From: Dendrobium chrysotoxum
Taxonomy: Eukaryota; Streptophyta; Magnoliopsida; Asparagales; Orchidaceae
Assembly: GCA_019925795.1 (NCBI GenBank)
Contig: CM034314.1
Location: forward strand, 31,241,774-31,305,773
Length of the DNA: 64,000 nucleotides
Direction of reading: 5' to 3'
The notes beneath the pieces were generated by a model that saw nothing but the letters and a program-made list of their open reading frames with translations, ran no database searches and was not told the DNA's origin. The position numbers and the translations under genes were made by a program. Below are positions 13,098-22,544 of the stretch, one piece after another (positions within the stretch are counted from its first letter, which is position 1; every line of letters begins with the position of its first letter).

Positions 13098-14102
13098 TCA
13101 AAACCAGGCCATGTCCTGGTCGTGCTGCTCCCATTGGGTAGTCACATAGGAGTCAAAACAGGCCACCCACTGGTCGAAATGCTGCACCAGATGATCAAAG
13201 GGTGATGCAATACAAACAGGAGCAGGTGCATCAGGTGCAGTAGGTACAGGAACATCTTCTTCCTCTTCCTCCTCAACATCCACGGCGGGCTCCAAATAAA
13301 GTTGGGTACTGTGGAGGACATGGAAGGAGTTATTTGCGTAGTAGGAAGGAGGGACATTGGCAAGAACCAAATATTTCAGATTATATTTCGTCTCAAGTAC
13401 ATAGGCAATGAGGTAGCCTAGGGCTAGATTTGGGCATCTCCCATGGCCCGGATCCCTAATGCTAGTGAGATGTTCGATGTATCGAAAGAGAAGATCAGTA
13501 GCATTGAAATCCTGGTGGGCCATGATGTAGTAGGAAGTCAAGAAAAGTAAAGGTGTGATGTGGATGCGATCCCCAGCCTTTGGGTTGATTGAGCAATGAA
13601 GGACATGTTGAATTATACGTGCATCCTTAAGTAGGGAATAATACACATTATCGTGGTAGTGAACATTAGTATTTTAAAGGAAATGATTAATGACACTCCA
13701 ATCAAAATCAGGATCAGGAACTATCGTGTGGATCTAATCACTAGTGATTGAAAGTTGAAGGATATTATGAAAATCATGTGCGGTCAATTCTACCAGTCTC
13801 TAATTTACAAAGGAGTGCAGTGTAAAGTAATCAGAGGTAATGCGAAGATTGGCAAAAAAGACACTAAGAAGTTCAGAGCTAAAGGGGACGACCAAGGTGA
13901 GAATGAAGGTAAGGGAGGTATGGGCAAACAGATCCAGTACCGGGTAGATAAGAGTGCAGGGGTTGACTATCTTTGAATGAATGATTCCAACGTTAAGGTA
14001 ACGCTAGAAGGCAGTCTAGTCAGCTGACTCAAGAAAGCGGGGATCGATATTTCTACGGGATGAACTTGCACCGTGATGCCTTGATCTTTTACCACCAGCC
14101 AT
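13098..14102 (-). pseudogene. Envelope-position ORF of copia element
   Basis: Minus strand, between pol and the 3' LTR, where SIRE-type elements carry an 'env-like' gene. The ATG at 14,102-14,100 starts 'MAGGKRSRHHGASSSRRNID'. The frame is then broken, and a clean 182-codon stretch (13,646-13,098) follows with 'HITPLLFLTSYYIMAHQ', 'HLTSIRDPGHGRCPNLALGY' and a late Glu-rich, Pro-rich tail. Segments such as 'ELLSVFFANLRI' recall the plant transposon protein family annotated as Transposase_32; that is by eye only. I see no obvious signal peptide or clear fusion machinery, so an envelope role is unproven. A second copy is at 39,549-40,475. Confidence 0.65.
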
Positions 14103-14159
14103 TAGAAGATGAGGGGATGAAGGATTGAAGAAAGAATGGTGAAAAAGATGAAGAATCGG

Positions 14160-14171
14160 CTATTTAAATAG
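14160..14171 (-). promoter_or_regulatory. TATA-like box upstream of envelope-position ORF
   Basis: The self-complementary ctatttaaatag sits 58 bases upstream of the ATG of the envelope-position ORF, between that ORF and an array of LTR-type palindromes. The layout (palindromes, TATA box, short leader, ATG) copies the layout of the LTR promoter. Inferred internal promoter. Confidence 0.45.
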
Positions 14172-14180
14172 AAATGGTCT

Positions 14181-14424
14181 GGATCGTCCAAGATGATATA
14201 AGCAATTATTATGGCCTGGATGATTGGTCAAAAAGGCGATCGGATCATCCAGGACGATCAGATATTGTCCAGGATGATAAGACACAGATGATCATCTTGA
14301 GGAGACAGGCTAGATGACTTTTGACAAAAAGTATCATCCCGGACGATTAGGTGGATCGTCTAGGATGATCGATAATAAATGAATCGGATGGGCCGAATTT
14401 AAATCATCCAACTACTGCCACATG
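14181..14424. repeat. Internal palindrome array, left part
   Basis: Repeated imperfect palindromes such as 'gatcatccaggacgatc', 'attgtccaggatgat' and 'gatcgtctaggatgatc', the same motif that fills the LTR U3 of this family. This copy is internal, next to the envelope-position ORF, and is interrupted at 14,424 by the nested element. It resumes at 24,227. Confidence 0.8.
14420..14424. other. Target site duplication acatg
   Basis: The five bases acatg precede the 5' LTR (TGTTGCAAATC at 14,425) and follow the 3' LTR (...CTTTCA at 24,221) at 24,222-24,226. A 5-bp duplication is normal for copia integrase. Removing the element joins two halves of an internal palindrome array. Confidence 0.9.
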
Positions 14425-14682
14425 TGTTGCAAATCTGGTTTTGATGATGATAAACATATTTCTATTGTGTCTTGCTTGGCTAACCCGTTTCAGGCACAAA
14501 AGATCACGAACAACTTAAGCCAACTCAAGTTTGGGTCCAACTGTGTCCAATATAATATTTTTCTTTTTCTTGAGTCAATTGTAATGTAATTGATCCCCTA
14601 GCTAAGTAACCTTGCACACACACACACTCAGGAGGAAAGCTTGAGTGAGTTAGAGTTTCTATTTATTTTTTTATTTAGATCG

Positions 14683-15345
14683 TCCTGGACGATGGTCACA
14701 TCGTCCTGGATGATTCAGTAAAAATAGAAACCCTAATTAGGGTGACCAACTTAAGTGTGACTGATTAAGCAGATCATCCTGGATGATCTTTGGATCGTAC
14801 AGGATGATTTGCTCAAATCAAAAATTCTCAGCCGCCAGATCAAGTTAGGCAAGTTTTTATTTTAAGATATTTGGTTTGATCGTCCCGGACGATACGTGTG
14901 TCGTCCTGGATGATCAACTATAATCATGCCTACATTAATCTGGTAATTAAGGAAAGTAATTAATACCTGATTGATACGATCATATCATCCTGGACGATCA
15001 CAGGATCATTTTGGATGATCATGATCGTCTAGTGCATTTCAGCTGTACATCCCGAACTGTGTTCAGGATGAATTGGGCACTTTTTGAACTAATCATACAG
15101 GATGATATCCATATCATCCTGGACGATCAAGTCATTTTTGTGTCGTCCAGCACAAGTTTCTCTGGACGACCCGAACTGTCCTCTGGATGAAATTCCTCAA
15201 TTTACACTAATCGTCCCGGACGATCGTAGGATCGTACGGGATGATATGAACAACTTTTTGAACTGATCGTCCAAAAGAGCCAAATCATCCAGGCTGAATC
15301 AGCTAATTCTGAACTGATCGTACAGGATGATATATTGATCATCCT
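14683..15345 (+). repeat. U3 palindrome array
   Basis: About a dozen and a half near-palindromes of the type ATCGTCC-N-GGACGAT, often in pairs 5-10 bases apart, for example 'gatcgtcccggacgatac' followed by 'gtcgtcctggatgatc'. Related half-sites with GTAC in place of GTCC also occur. Many copies differ only by CG to TG or CA changes (ATCATCC, GGATGAT), while the CC-N-GG core stays. In U3, upstream of the TATA box, these are likely binding or silencing sites. Confidence 0.85.
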
Positions 15346-15395
15346 GGATGATCTTGGCCGACCAGTTGAGATTTAGGGCTATTTTTGTGCCCTCA

Positions 15396-15403
15396 TATAA
15401 AAG
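15396..15403 (+). promoter_or_regulatory. LTR TATA box
   Basis: tataaaag follows the palindrome array and precedes a GA-rich leader, as expected for an RNA polymerase II start in a plant LTR. The 3' LTR has the same motif at 23,529-23,536. Confidence 0.75.
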
Positions 15404-15608
15404 ATCTTTTCCTTTGTTTAGAAAATATCTTTTGTCACTTTCTTTCCGAAAGAAACCCTAGAGAGAGAGCTGGGAGAGAGAGAGAGGATCATGTGATGGG
15501 GAGTTAGTGAGGAATTCACTAAGGTTGCTCCAAGCAAGGATCAGAGTCGTCTTCTCCGCTCGTCGTCTTCCATCTAGTTGGTGTTTGTTGTGGGAAGATC
15601 ATTCGCAA

Positions 15609-15730
15609 GAAGATCCAGGGTTCTCTACCCGTTTCAGGTGGAAGCAAAAGGAGTCCGGGGCTCTCTGCCCACTTAAGGTGGAAGCAAAAGGAGTTTTAAG
15701 GTTCTCTACCTCACCTGGTGGTGGAAAGGA
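15609..15730 (+). repeat. Leader minisatellite, about 39-bp units
   Basis: Units like 'tcaggtggaagcaaaaggag' recur about every 39 bases, with 'gttctctgccc' between them. Homologous arrays occur in every copia LTR here (about 6,190; 11,655; 23,757; 37,495; 43,690; 47,455; 61,735), with different copy numbers. The unit is 13 codons long, so copy-number changes preserve any reading frame through it. Confidence 0.75.
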
Positions 15731-16083
15731 GGTTTTGTACAGGCTTCTCCGCCTTACTGTGGGAGCAAAAGGAGAGTCACTTTTTGCTTACTGCAATACC
15801 CAGAGGGGAGGCTACGGGGAGTGGACGTAGGTCAAGTTGACCGAACTACTATAAAATCTGGTTTGCTTTTCTGATTCTGTTTTACACTTTACTTTTCTGA
15901 TATTAACTGCTTGGGTGAATATCTGTGATTGATCTTTTCGTTCTTATTTACTTGTTTCTGCTGCTAAGTATCGAAAAGATTTTTCTGTTGCTCGTGAAAT
16001 TTTTAAATAACCAATTCACCCCCCCTCTTGGTTAGCCTCGAGACTAGTTCACTAGGGCTTAACATCCCTATCGAACTTTCAAG

Positions 16084-16095
16084 TGGTATCAGAGC
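16084..16095 (+). other. Primer binding site, initiator-Met tRNA
   Basis: tggtatcagagc begins two bases after the 5' LTR end. It pairs with the 3' end of plant initiator methionine tRNA and primes minus-strand DNA synthesis. Confidence 0.93.
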
Positions 16096-16137
16096 TCGGG
16101 ATTCAAAATTTCATTTAAAAACTTTTGAATTTGATCC

Positions 16138-17948
16138 ATGGCTAACTGTAACAATCGTAATACTGCTGAAGTTTATTCTATTACAAGACCACCATTATTT
16201 GATAACATTCATTTTGATTTTTGAAAAACACGCATATCTACTTTTCTTCAGTCTATTGATTATCGTATGTGGATGTTAGTTAAGGATGGCTATGAAGTAC
16301 CACATAGAATTATTAATGGTGTTAAAAATGAACTGCCCTTTGCAGATTGGACGTTTGATGATCGTGATTTAGCACAGTTAAATGCAAAATGTTTGAACTG
16401 TTTCTTTTGTGCTTTAAAATATGAAGATTATATGCGTGTTTCTACTTGATCAACAGGTAAAGAAATCTGGGATAGATTGTGTATAACATATACAGGTACA
16501 ACTGAGGTCAAACAGTCTAGGTTAAACATCTTGTTACATGATTACAAACTTTTTTGCATGAAACTTAGTGAGAGTATTTCAGAAATGCACACAAGGTTCA
16601 CTCAAACGTTACCTCTTTGCATGCTCTAGGTTGAGAACTTACAAACTACGAAAGAGTGAACAAAATTCTTAGATATTTACATTCTTCATACGATGCTAAG
16701 ATTACTGCGATCACTGAATCTAAAGATTTAAATACTTACTCTATTGACAGCTTACTTGGATGACTCATTGCTTACGAGCAAGGGGTGAACCAAAGGCAAC
16801 TTGATGCAGGTGAACGAAAGAAGGAGAAAATAGTGGCACTAAAGGCCAACGAGAGTGATTCTAGTTCTTCCGGGTCTAATAGCGATGATGTTACCTTAAT
16901 CACTAGGCAATTCAAAAGCTTTCTATGGAAGAAACATAAGAACTATCAGAAGTGGAATAAGGGTAAGTTCTGTTAAAATTTTAAGGGTTCATCTGATACT
17001 ATTTATTTTGAATGCAGGAAGCCTGGACACATTAAGGATGATTGTCTTACACTTAAAGCTCATCCAAGAAAGGAGAAGGGTGAGGAGGAACACAAGTTCA
17101 GAAAGGACAAGAAGCGGATTCAGAAGGCGTTCTGGGTAGACTCTGCATCCGACTCCTCTAAGAATGAAGCTGAAGAGGAGGAAACAAATTTATGTCTGAT
17201 GGCTGATGATCACCCTGGTCAGTCGGACCAGGAAGAGGTATGTGAGCTTACTTACGATCAGTTATTTGAAGTTTCTAAAAAAATTCATACATCATATAGG
17301 AAGCTTAAGAAAATTCATGCTAGTTTAAAATTAGATTATTTAACTTTGCAAAAAGAGCATGATTATGTAGTTAAAGATCATTCCTCACTTGATTCCAATC
17401 ACATATCTTTGCTTGATGAATTTAATGAGTTGAATAAAAAATATTCTAATTTAACTATTGAGCATGATGTGTTAAAAATATCGTATGTTGAATTAGAAAT
17501 TGCTTTTAAGAAACTGAATGATATGGCATGTGATTTAGAAAGTAATGAAAGTGCAAGAACTTTTGAAATTGCAAGTTTAAATAAACATATTGAATTTTTG
17601 AAAGTTAAAATCAGTGCTTTTGAGAAAAATCAAACACCACCTACTTTTGAACAATTTTATGCACCGCCACCTTTTGAAAAATCTATTGGAAATTCATCAA
17701 AGCATGTTTCATACACATCTAGGAAGAGGTACTATCACTCACGATGTTTCGTTAATCCTTTTCCTGGTGTTAGATGTTTTTCATGTGACATGTTAGGACA
17801 CATTTCCCACACCTGCACTGTTCATCATAGTACACATTGGGTATGGAGACCCAAATTGCCTGTTTCACAGCACAGCATGCATGCATTGCATTCTTCTTTT
17901 CATAAGAAGGAACCCAAACCTATTTGGGTTCCTAAGACTGACATTTGA
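16138..17948 (+). pseudogene. copia gag, with coiled coil and two zinc-knuckle regions
   Basis: ATG at 16,138 ('MANCNNRNTAEVYSITRPPL'). The UBN2-type Gag core follows ('RLNILLHDYKLF'), with two TGA stops, a frameshift near 16,610 and a TAA at 16,974. The first knuckle is 'YFECRKPGHIKDDC', where the first Cys is Tyr. Then comes an acidic stretch ending 'MADDHPGQSDQEE', a long predicted coiled coil (about 17,250-17,620) and a canonical CCHC knuckle, CFSCDMLGHISHTC. The frame ends at TGATGA (17,946). Everything after 17,237 lies within a segment that looks like a retained intron. Gag packages element RNA. Confidence 0.85.
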
Positions 17949-17959
17949 TGATTTTGTAG
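17238..17959 (+). other. Predicted 722-nt intron in gag (retained or spliced)
   Basis: Donor GAG|GTATGTGAG, branch-like ctgac at 17,938-17,942, U-rich tract and acceptor ttttgtag|g at 17,952-17,959. Retained, it adds 236 codons (coiled coil plus the canonical CCHC knuckle) and stops at TGATGA. Removed, codon GAG at 17,235 joins GAG at 17,960 and the gag frame enters protease-pol exactly. The homologous segment at 29,451-28,730 is also 722 nt with the same signals (branch ctaac). The old element at 45,726/45,727 lacks exactly this segment. Splicing itself is inferred, not shown. Confidence 0.7.
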
Positions 17960-18382
17960 GAGTGCTCTCACACAAGACCTCGTGAGAGCATGTGGTACCT
18001 AGATAGTGGATGTTCTAGACACATGATTGGAGATACAAATCAGTTCATTTCACTGGAGGCCAGAGCTGGAGGAAAGGTTATACTTGGAGATAACACCACC
18101 AGGAAGGTGGTAGGCTCAGGTATAATTGGTGATTCAAAGAATTTTATGATTGATAATGTTTTGCTTGTAGATGGACTGAAACACAACTTGCTGAGCATCA
18201 GTCAACTTTATGACAAAGGATACAGCATCAAATTCCTGCCCACTGGCTGCATTTTAAGCTTAAATGATAAAATAGTTTTGCAAGGGCAAATGATCAACAA
18301 CGTTTACAAGCTGGATGTAAGTTGCATTAAATCTGAGAATATAATTTGCTTAAAAACTGCTGTTGATGAGTCTTGGTTATAG
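17960..18382 (+). pseudogene. copia protease
   Basis: Begins right after the predicted acceptor: 'ECSHTRPRESMWYLDSGCSR'. The DSG is the catalytic triad of the retroviral-type aspartic protease (Asp at 18,002-18,004), followed by 'LGDNTTRKVVG' and 'LLVDGLKHNLLSISQL', the usual copia protease landmarks. There is a TAG stop at 17,957-17,959 in this frame immediately upstream, so translation must reach it by splicing or another route. It cleaves the polyprotein. It runs into the integrase zinc domain through a stop at 18,380. Confidence 0.85.
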
Positions 18383-19450
18383 CATAGGAGATTGTGTCAT
18401 GTTAGTATGAAAACCCTTAGGAGAGTCACCCAAAAGGACTTAGTTAGAGGTGTGCCCAAGCTTAAGTTCACTAAGGATCACCTATGTGATGCCTATCAGT
18501 TAGGGAAGTAAGTCCAGTCCTCCTTTCACTCTGTTAAGGACATTAGCACCTCTAGACCTTTAGAAGTTCTTCACATGGACCTCTTCGGACCCATTAGCAC
18601 TGCCAGCTTAGGGGGGAGAGTCTATGGGTTTGTGATTGTAGATGATAATTCAAGGTTCACTTGGGTTAAATTTTTGTCACAAAAATCTGAGTCATTTGAT
18701 GAGTTTAGATCTTTCTCTACTTGGATTCAGAAGAAGTTAGGATGTGAGATTATTACCATCCATAGTGATCACGGAGGGGAGTTTGAAAATGAAAGATTTG
18801 GAAGTTTTTGTGAGGAGCAAGGGATTAGTCACAACTTTTCAGCTCCTAGGACCCCTCAGCAGAACGGGATAGCTGAAAGGAAGAACAGGACCTTAGTGGA
18901 AGTCGCTAGAGTCATGCTTGCTGAGTATTCACTTCCTAAATACTTTTGGGATGAAGCGGTGAACACTGCCTGTTATGTGCTGAATAGGGTGAATGTGAGA
19001 TCAAAATTGAACAAGATACTTTATGAGATCATTAAGGGTAGAACTCCAAATCTGTCCCACCTCCACGTCTTTAGCTGTAAGGTTTTCATTCTGAACAATG
19101 GAAAGTCACCCTTAGGAAAGTTTGACCCCAAATTTGATGTAGGAGTGTTCTTAAAATATTCTAGTGTGGGGAAATCTTTTAGGGTGTTCAATAAGAGGAC
19201 ATTGGTGGAGGAGCAGACAACCCATGTTGTGTTTGATGAATCTAATCCTAAGGAGTCTAGATCTGAAGTAGAAGATGAAGAGATTGTTGAGGTTACCCAA
19301 GGGATTGGAAATACAAATCTAGAGGAGAGGGTAGAACCTCAAACCAAACTGCCTAGAGATTGGAGATATTCTTTGATTCTTCCTAAAGAACTGATCTTAG
19401 GAGACCCTTCTGAAGGTGTTAGGACAGGTATGGACATAGGAAAGAAGTGA
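18383..19450 (+). pseudogene. copia integrase
   Basis: An N-terminal GAG_pre-integrase zinc region ('HRRLCHVSMKTLRRVTQKDL'), whose second CxxC cysteine is Tyr ('LCDAYQLGK'), with stops, then an open core from 18,575 (291 codons). The catalytic triad is intact: Asp2 (MDLFGP), Asp65 (HSDHGGEF) and Glu101 (NGIAERKNR), with 35 residues between the last two (DD35E). The C-terminal 'LGKFDPKFDVGVFL' and 'YSSVGKSFRVFN' end the domain. A frameshift near 19,435 separates it from RT. It would insert the DNA copy with a 5-bp duplication, as seen at this element's own ends. Confidence 0.9.
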
Positions 19451-19479
19451 ACCATTCTTCCTTTATTTCAATGACTAAA

Positions 19480-21009
19480 CCCACCAACATCAATTAAGCC
19501 TTGTCGGATGAGTTTTGGATCTTAGCTATGCAGGAAGAATTGAATTATATTGTAAGAAATGATGTTTGGGAGTTAGTAGAAAGACCTAGAAATCAAAGTA
19601 TTATGGGAACCAAGTGGGTCTTTAAGAATAAGATGAATGATTCTGGTGTGGTGGTTAGGAATAAGGAAAGATTGGTGGCTAAGGGGTATAATCGGATAGA
19701 AGGGATTGATTTTGAGGAGACTTTTGCCCCTGTAGCTAGATTGGAAGCCATTAGGGTGCTACTAGCCTTTGCCTGTTATAAAGGATTTAAGCTATTTCAA
19801 ATGGATGTCAAGAGTGCCTTTTTGAATGGGGTGATAAAAGAGGATGTTTTTGTAGAACAACCCCCAGGTTTTGAGAGTTCTCAATATCGAAATCATATTT
19901 ATAAATTAAAAAAGGCCTTATATGGATTAAAACAGGCACCCAGAGCTTGGTATGAGAGGCTTAGCACATTCCTGTCAGAAAGAGAGTTTGTTAAGGGGAG
20001 CGTAGACACCACCCTTTTTCTGAGGAGATTAGGGGATGACTTACTCATTGTCCAGATTTATGTTGATGATATAATTTTTGGATCTTCTGATAAATACTTA
20101 TATGATGAGTTTTCTAAAATAATGAGTAAAGAGTTTGAGATGAGTATGATGGGAGAATTGTCCTACTTTTTGGGATTTAGTATAAGGCAGATGGATGATG
20201 GAACCTTTCTCAATCAATCTAAATACACTAAGGACATTCTGAAGAAATATGAAATGGATAAAGCCAAGCCAATCAATACTCTCATGAGCTCCTCTGTTCA
20301 GTTAGATAAGGATTCAAGTGGAAAATATGTTGATCAGAAGAAGTATAGGGGAATAATAAGATCACTACTTTACCTGACTACGAGCCGACCTAATATCATG
20401 TTTAGTGTTTGTCTTTGTGCTAGGTTTCAAGCCGATCCTAAAGAGTCCCACCTAACTGCTGTTAAGAGAATTCTTAGATATCTTTTAGTGACCCCAAACC
20501 TAGGAATTTGGTACCCTAGGCACAGCACCTCCTTTGAGATTATTGGGTATTCTGATTCTAATTTTGTCGGGTGTAGATTTGAAAGAAAGAGCACTTCAGG
20601 AACTTATCAGTTTATAGGACAGTCATTAGTCTCCTGGTCCAGTAGAAAGCAGAACTCAGTTGCACTTTCCACTACTGAAGCTGAGTACATTACCTTAGGG
20701 AGTTGTGTGGCCCAAGTTCTTTGGTTGAAGCAACAAGTCTTGGATTTAGGATTACCTGTTGGCACAATTTCTATTTTGTGTGATAATACTAGTGTCATCT
20801 GCATTTCTAAGAATCCTATCTAACATTCTAGAACCAAACATATTGATATAAGGCATCACTTCATTAGGGATCATATTACAAAAGGGGACATTGAGCTACA
20901 TCACGTAGCAACTGAAAATCAGCTGGCTGACATATTCACTAAACCACTGGCCTTTGACTCATTCAGCATTTTGAGAACCAGATTAAGAGTGATTGATATA
21001 AGTGCTTGA
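19480..21009 (+). pseudogene. copia reverse transcriptase and RNase H
   Basis: RT opens with 'DEFWILAMQEELNYI' and has 'GTKWVFKNKM', the first catalytic Asp in 'MDVKSAFLNG' and the YVDD box ('YVDDIIFGSS', about 190 codons in). RNase H follows with 'YSDSNFVGC', 'TEAEY', 'CDNTS' and, after an in-frame TAA at 20,821, 'HIDIRHHFIRDH' and 'QLADIFTKPL'. The ending TGA is at 21,007. The preceding frame has a TAA at 19,493. It copies element RNA to DNA. It is the best preserved domain, with only a few nonsense changes. Confidence 0.92.
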
Positions 21010-22544
21010 TTCTAATGACTGCTGATTTCTGATTGTTCTGATTTTTATTCTATTTTCTGTTAGTTAGTTTTTGATTTGATTATTTGCTTTCAGTTGGTTT
21101 TATTTCTTCTGTTGATTTCTATATTAGCCTTGTTGTTAGTTTGATTTGAGTATTTAACTTGATGTGATTTTCTACCTGTTTTTTTATTCACTGGTTCATC
21201 TCTTTTTTTATTGTTTTATGCTTTTTAAAATCAGATCACTGCTCACTACTTCTGCTAAACTGAATTTCTGACTAAGAGTTTTACCTTGTTTTTATTTGGA
21301 AGCTGGTAAGCAGTGATTGATTTCACTGGATCTGTTAAAGGGAAGAAATATTGATGATTATTTCTCTTCCTCTAACTCCTTTACTGGTGTATTATCTCTT
21401 TTGGATAAAAATCTTTTTCAAAATTAAAAAGTTGGTTTTTGAAATAGAGATTTATTTTATCCTCCTACAGTAATCTACCTCATACGAGTAGTGTTTTCAA
21501 AGTTTAAATCAGATTTAGGTTTCTTAATCAAGTGATTGCACTTATCATATGACTTATGATTTTTGTTTTGTGAATTATCTTCCCTACTATAGAGAATGTG
21601 TTGCTTTGCCTTCTCTTAAGTTTGGACGGTATTTTCACAGCTGAGATTCTTTAACGATTATTAAAGGAAGCAAGCTTACAAAAGATGCACAGTGCGCCAA
21701 CCAAATTAAAAAAGAGGCATAAAATGAGCCCAAAATTGAAAAGATGCGAAAATGTCAAATACACAAAGTATATTAAAAATCAAAAGATGCGCAGTGCGCC
21801 AAATAAATTGAAAAAGAGGCACAAAATCAGCCCAACCTAAGCTTTCTTCTCTTTCAGATGTTTAAATGTCTTAGAGAAAAATTTGTGTGCCACTTAATAT
21901 GTTCAAAAGCTTGAGTTTGGAAATCTTGATTTCTGATTTTTTACTTTGTAACACTATTATATCAGATATTTTTCTGCAACGAGGCATGAAGGGATCTCTT
22001 TTTGAATCTAATTTCTTTTCTTATGAATTGGATTTTTATTTTAAAAGAGACTTGCATCGATGAGGTGCCCGAGGTGGAAGTTACAAAAGTCAATTTTTTC
22101 AACTTTTTATTGTTTCAGCGCTGTCAATCGTCTCCTTATTGGTTTTTGAATCTGAAATCAAGGAAAAATTCTGATTTCCTGGAGCGGTTTGATCAAAAAA
22201 AAAAACAAAAAAATTGCTTTTATATGTTTTCTCTTTGCGTTTTATTCATTTTGTTTTATTTTATATTTTTGTAACGGCTATTTTTTATGTTTTGTTTGCA
22301 CTATTTTCGTTTTGTACTGATTTGTTCTGTTGGTTTTGTTTACCCTCCTCCTTTTTGTGATGTCAAAAGGGGGAGTCAGTATTAGTTTTGTTCCTATTAT
22401 GTTTCAGTTGTAGTAGCTTTGTTCCTGTTATATTTTGTACTTGTGTTTATACTACTTCGATTGTTCAATGAAAATTAGAAAAAAAAAATTTCGATCTCCT
22501 AGTGCTTGTATTTTTAAACTACTGGACATAGGTTTGCCATCATC
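21010..22544 (+). other. Noncoding 3' region of nested copia element
   Basis: About 1.5 kb between RNase H and the polypurine tract. It is T-rich, with short direct repeats at 21,681-21,834 and no envelope-position ORF or palindromes. It matches 24,400-25,690 (minus) of the host element and 63,060-64,000 (minus) of the element at the right edge, so it is a shared feature of the family. The small open frame at 22,002-22,274 is not conserved as protein and is left out. Confidence 0.75.
21681..21834 (+). repeat. Twin direct repeat in the element's 3' region
   Basis: Two units of about 50 bases ('agatgc(a/g)cagtgcgcca' ... 'aaaagaggcayaaaatsagc'), about 100 bases apart. The same twin units are present, inverted, near 24,885-25,045 and 63,660-63,830. 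Conservation of the duplication across three elements suggests it is ancestral and perhaps functional in RNA (packaging or 3' processing), but nothing proves that. Confidence 0.7.

Larger units (their letters stand above)
14425..16081 (+). mobile_element. 5' LTR of nested copia element
   Basis: 1,657 bp, TGTTGCAAATC to CTTTCA. Order: a short unique start, a (CA)n run near 14,615, the palindrome array (14,683-15,345), a TATA box (15,396), a GA-rich leader (15,462-15,486), a 39-bp minisatellite (15,609-15,730) and the U5 end with 'caccccccctcttggttagc'. The open frame at 15,507-15,830 lies in the leader and minisatellite and is not a gene of known type. Confidence 0.93.

Noticed and set aside
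16267..16449. Stand-alone small gene
   Set aside because: It is the middle of the decayed gag, in frame with the ATG at 16,138 and bounded by in-frame TGA stops.
17900..17990. Programmed ribosomal frameshift between gag and protease
   Set aside because: Both frames have stops before they overlap usefully (gag TGATGA at 17,946; protease-frame TAG at 17,957), and no clear slippery heptamer sits there; splice signals and the segment-free element explain the frame change better.
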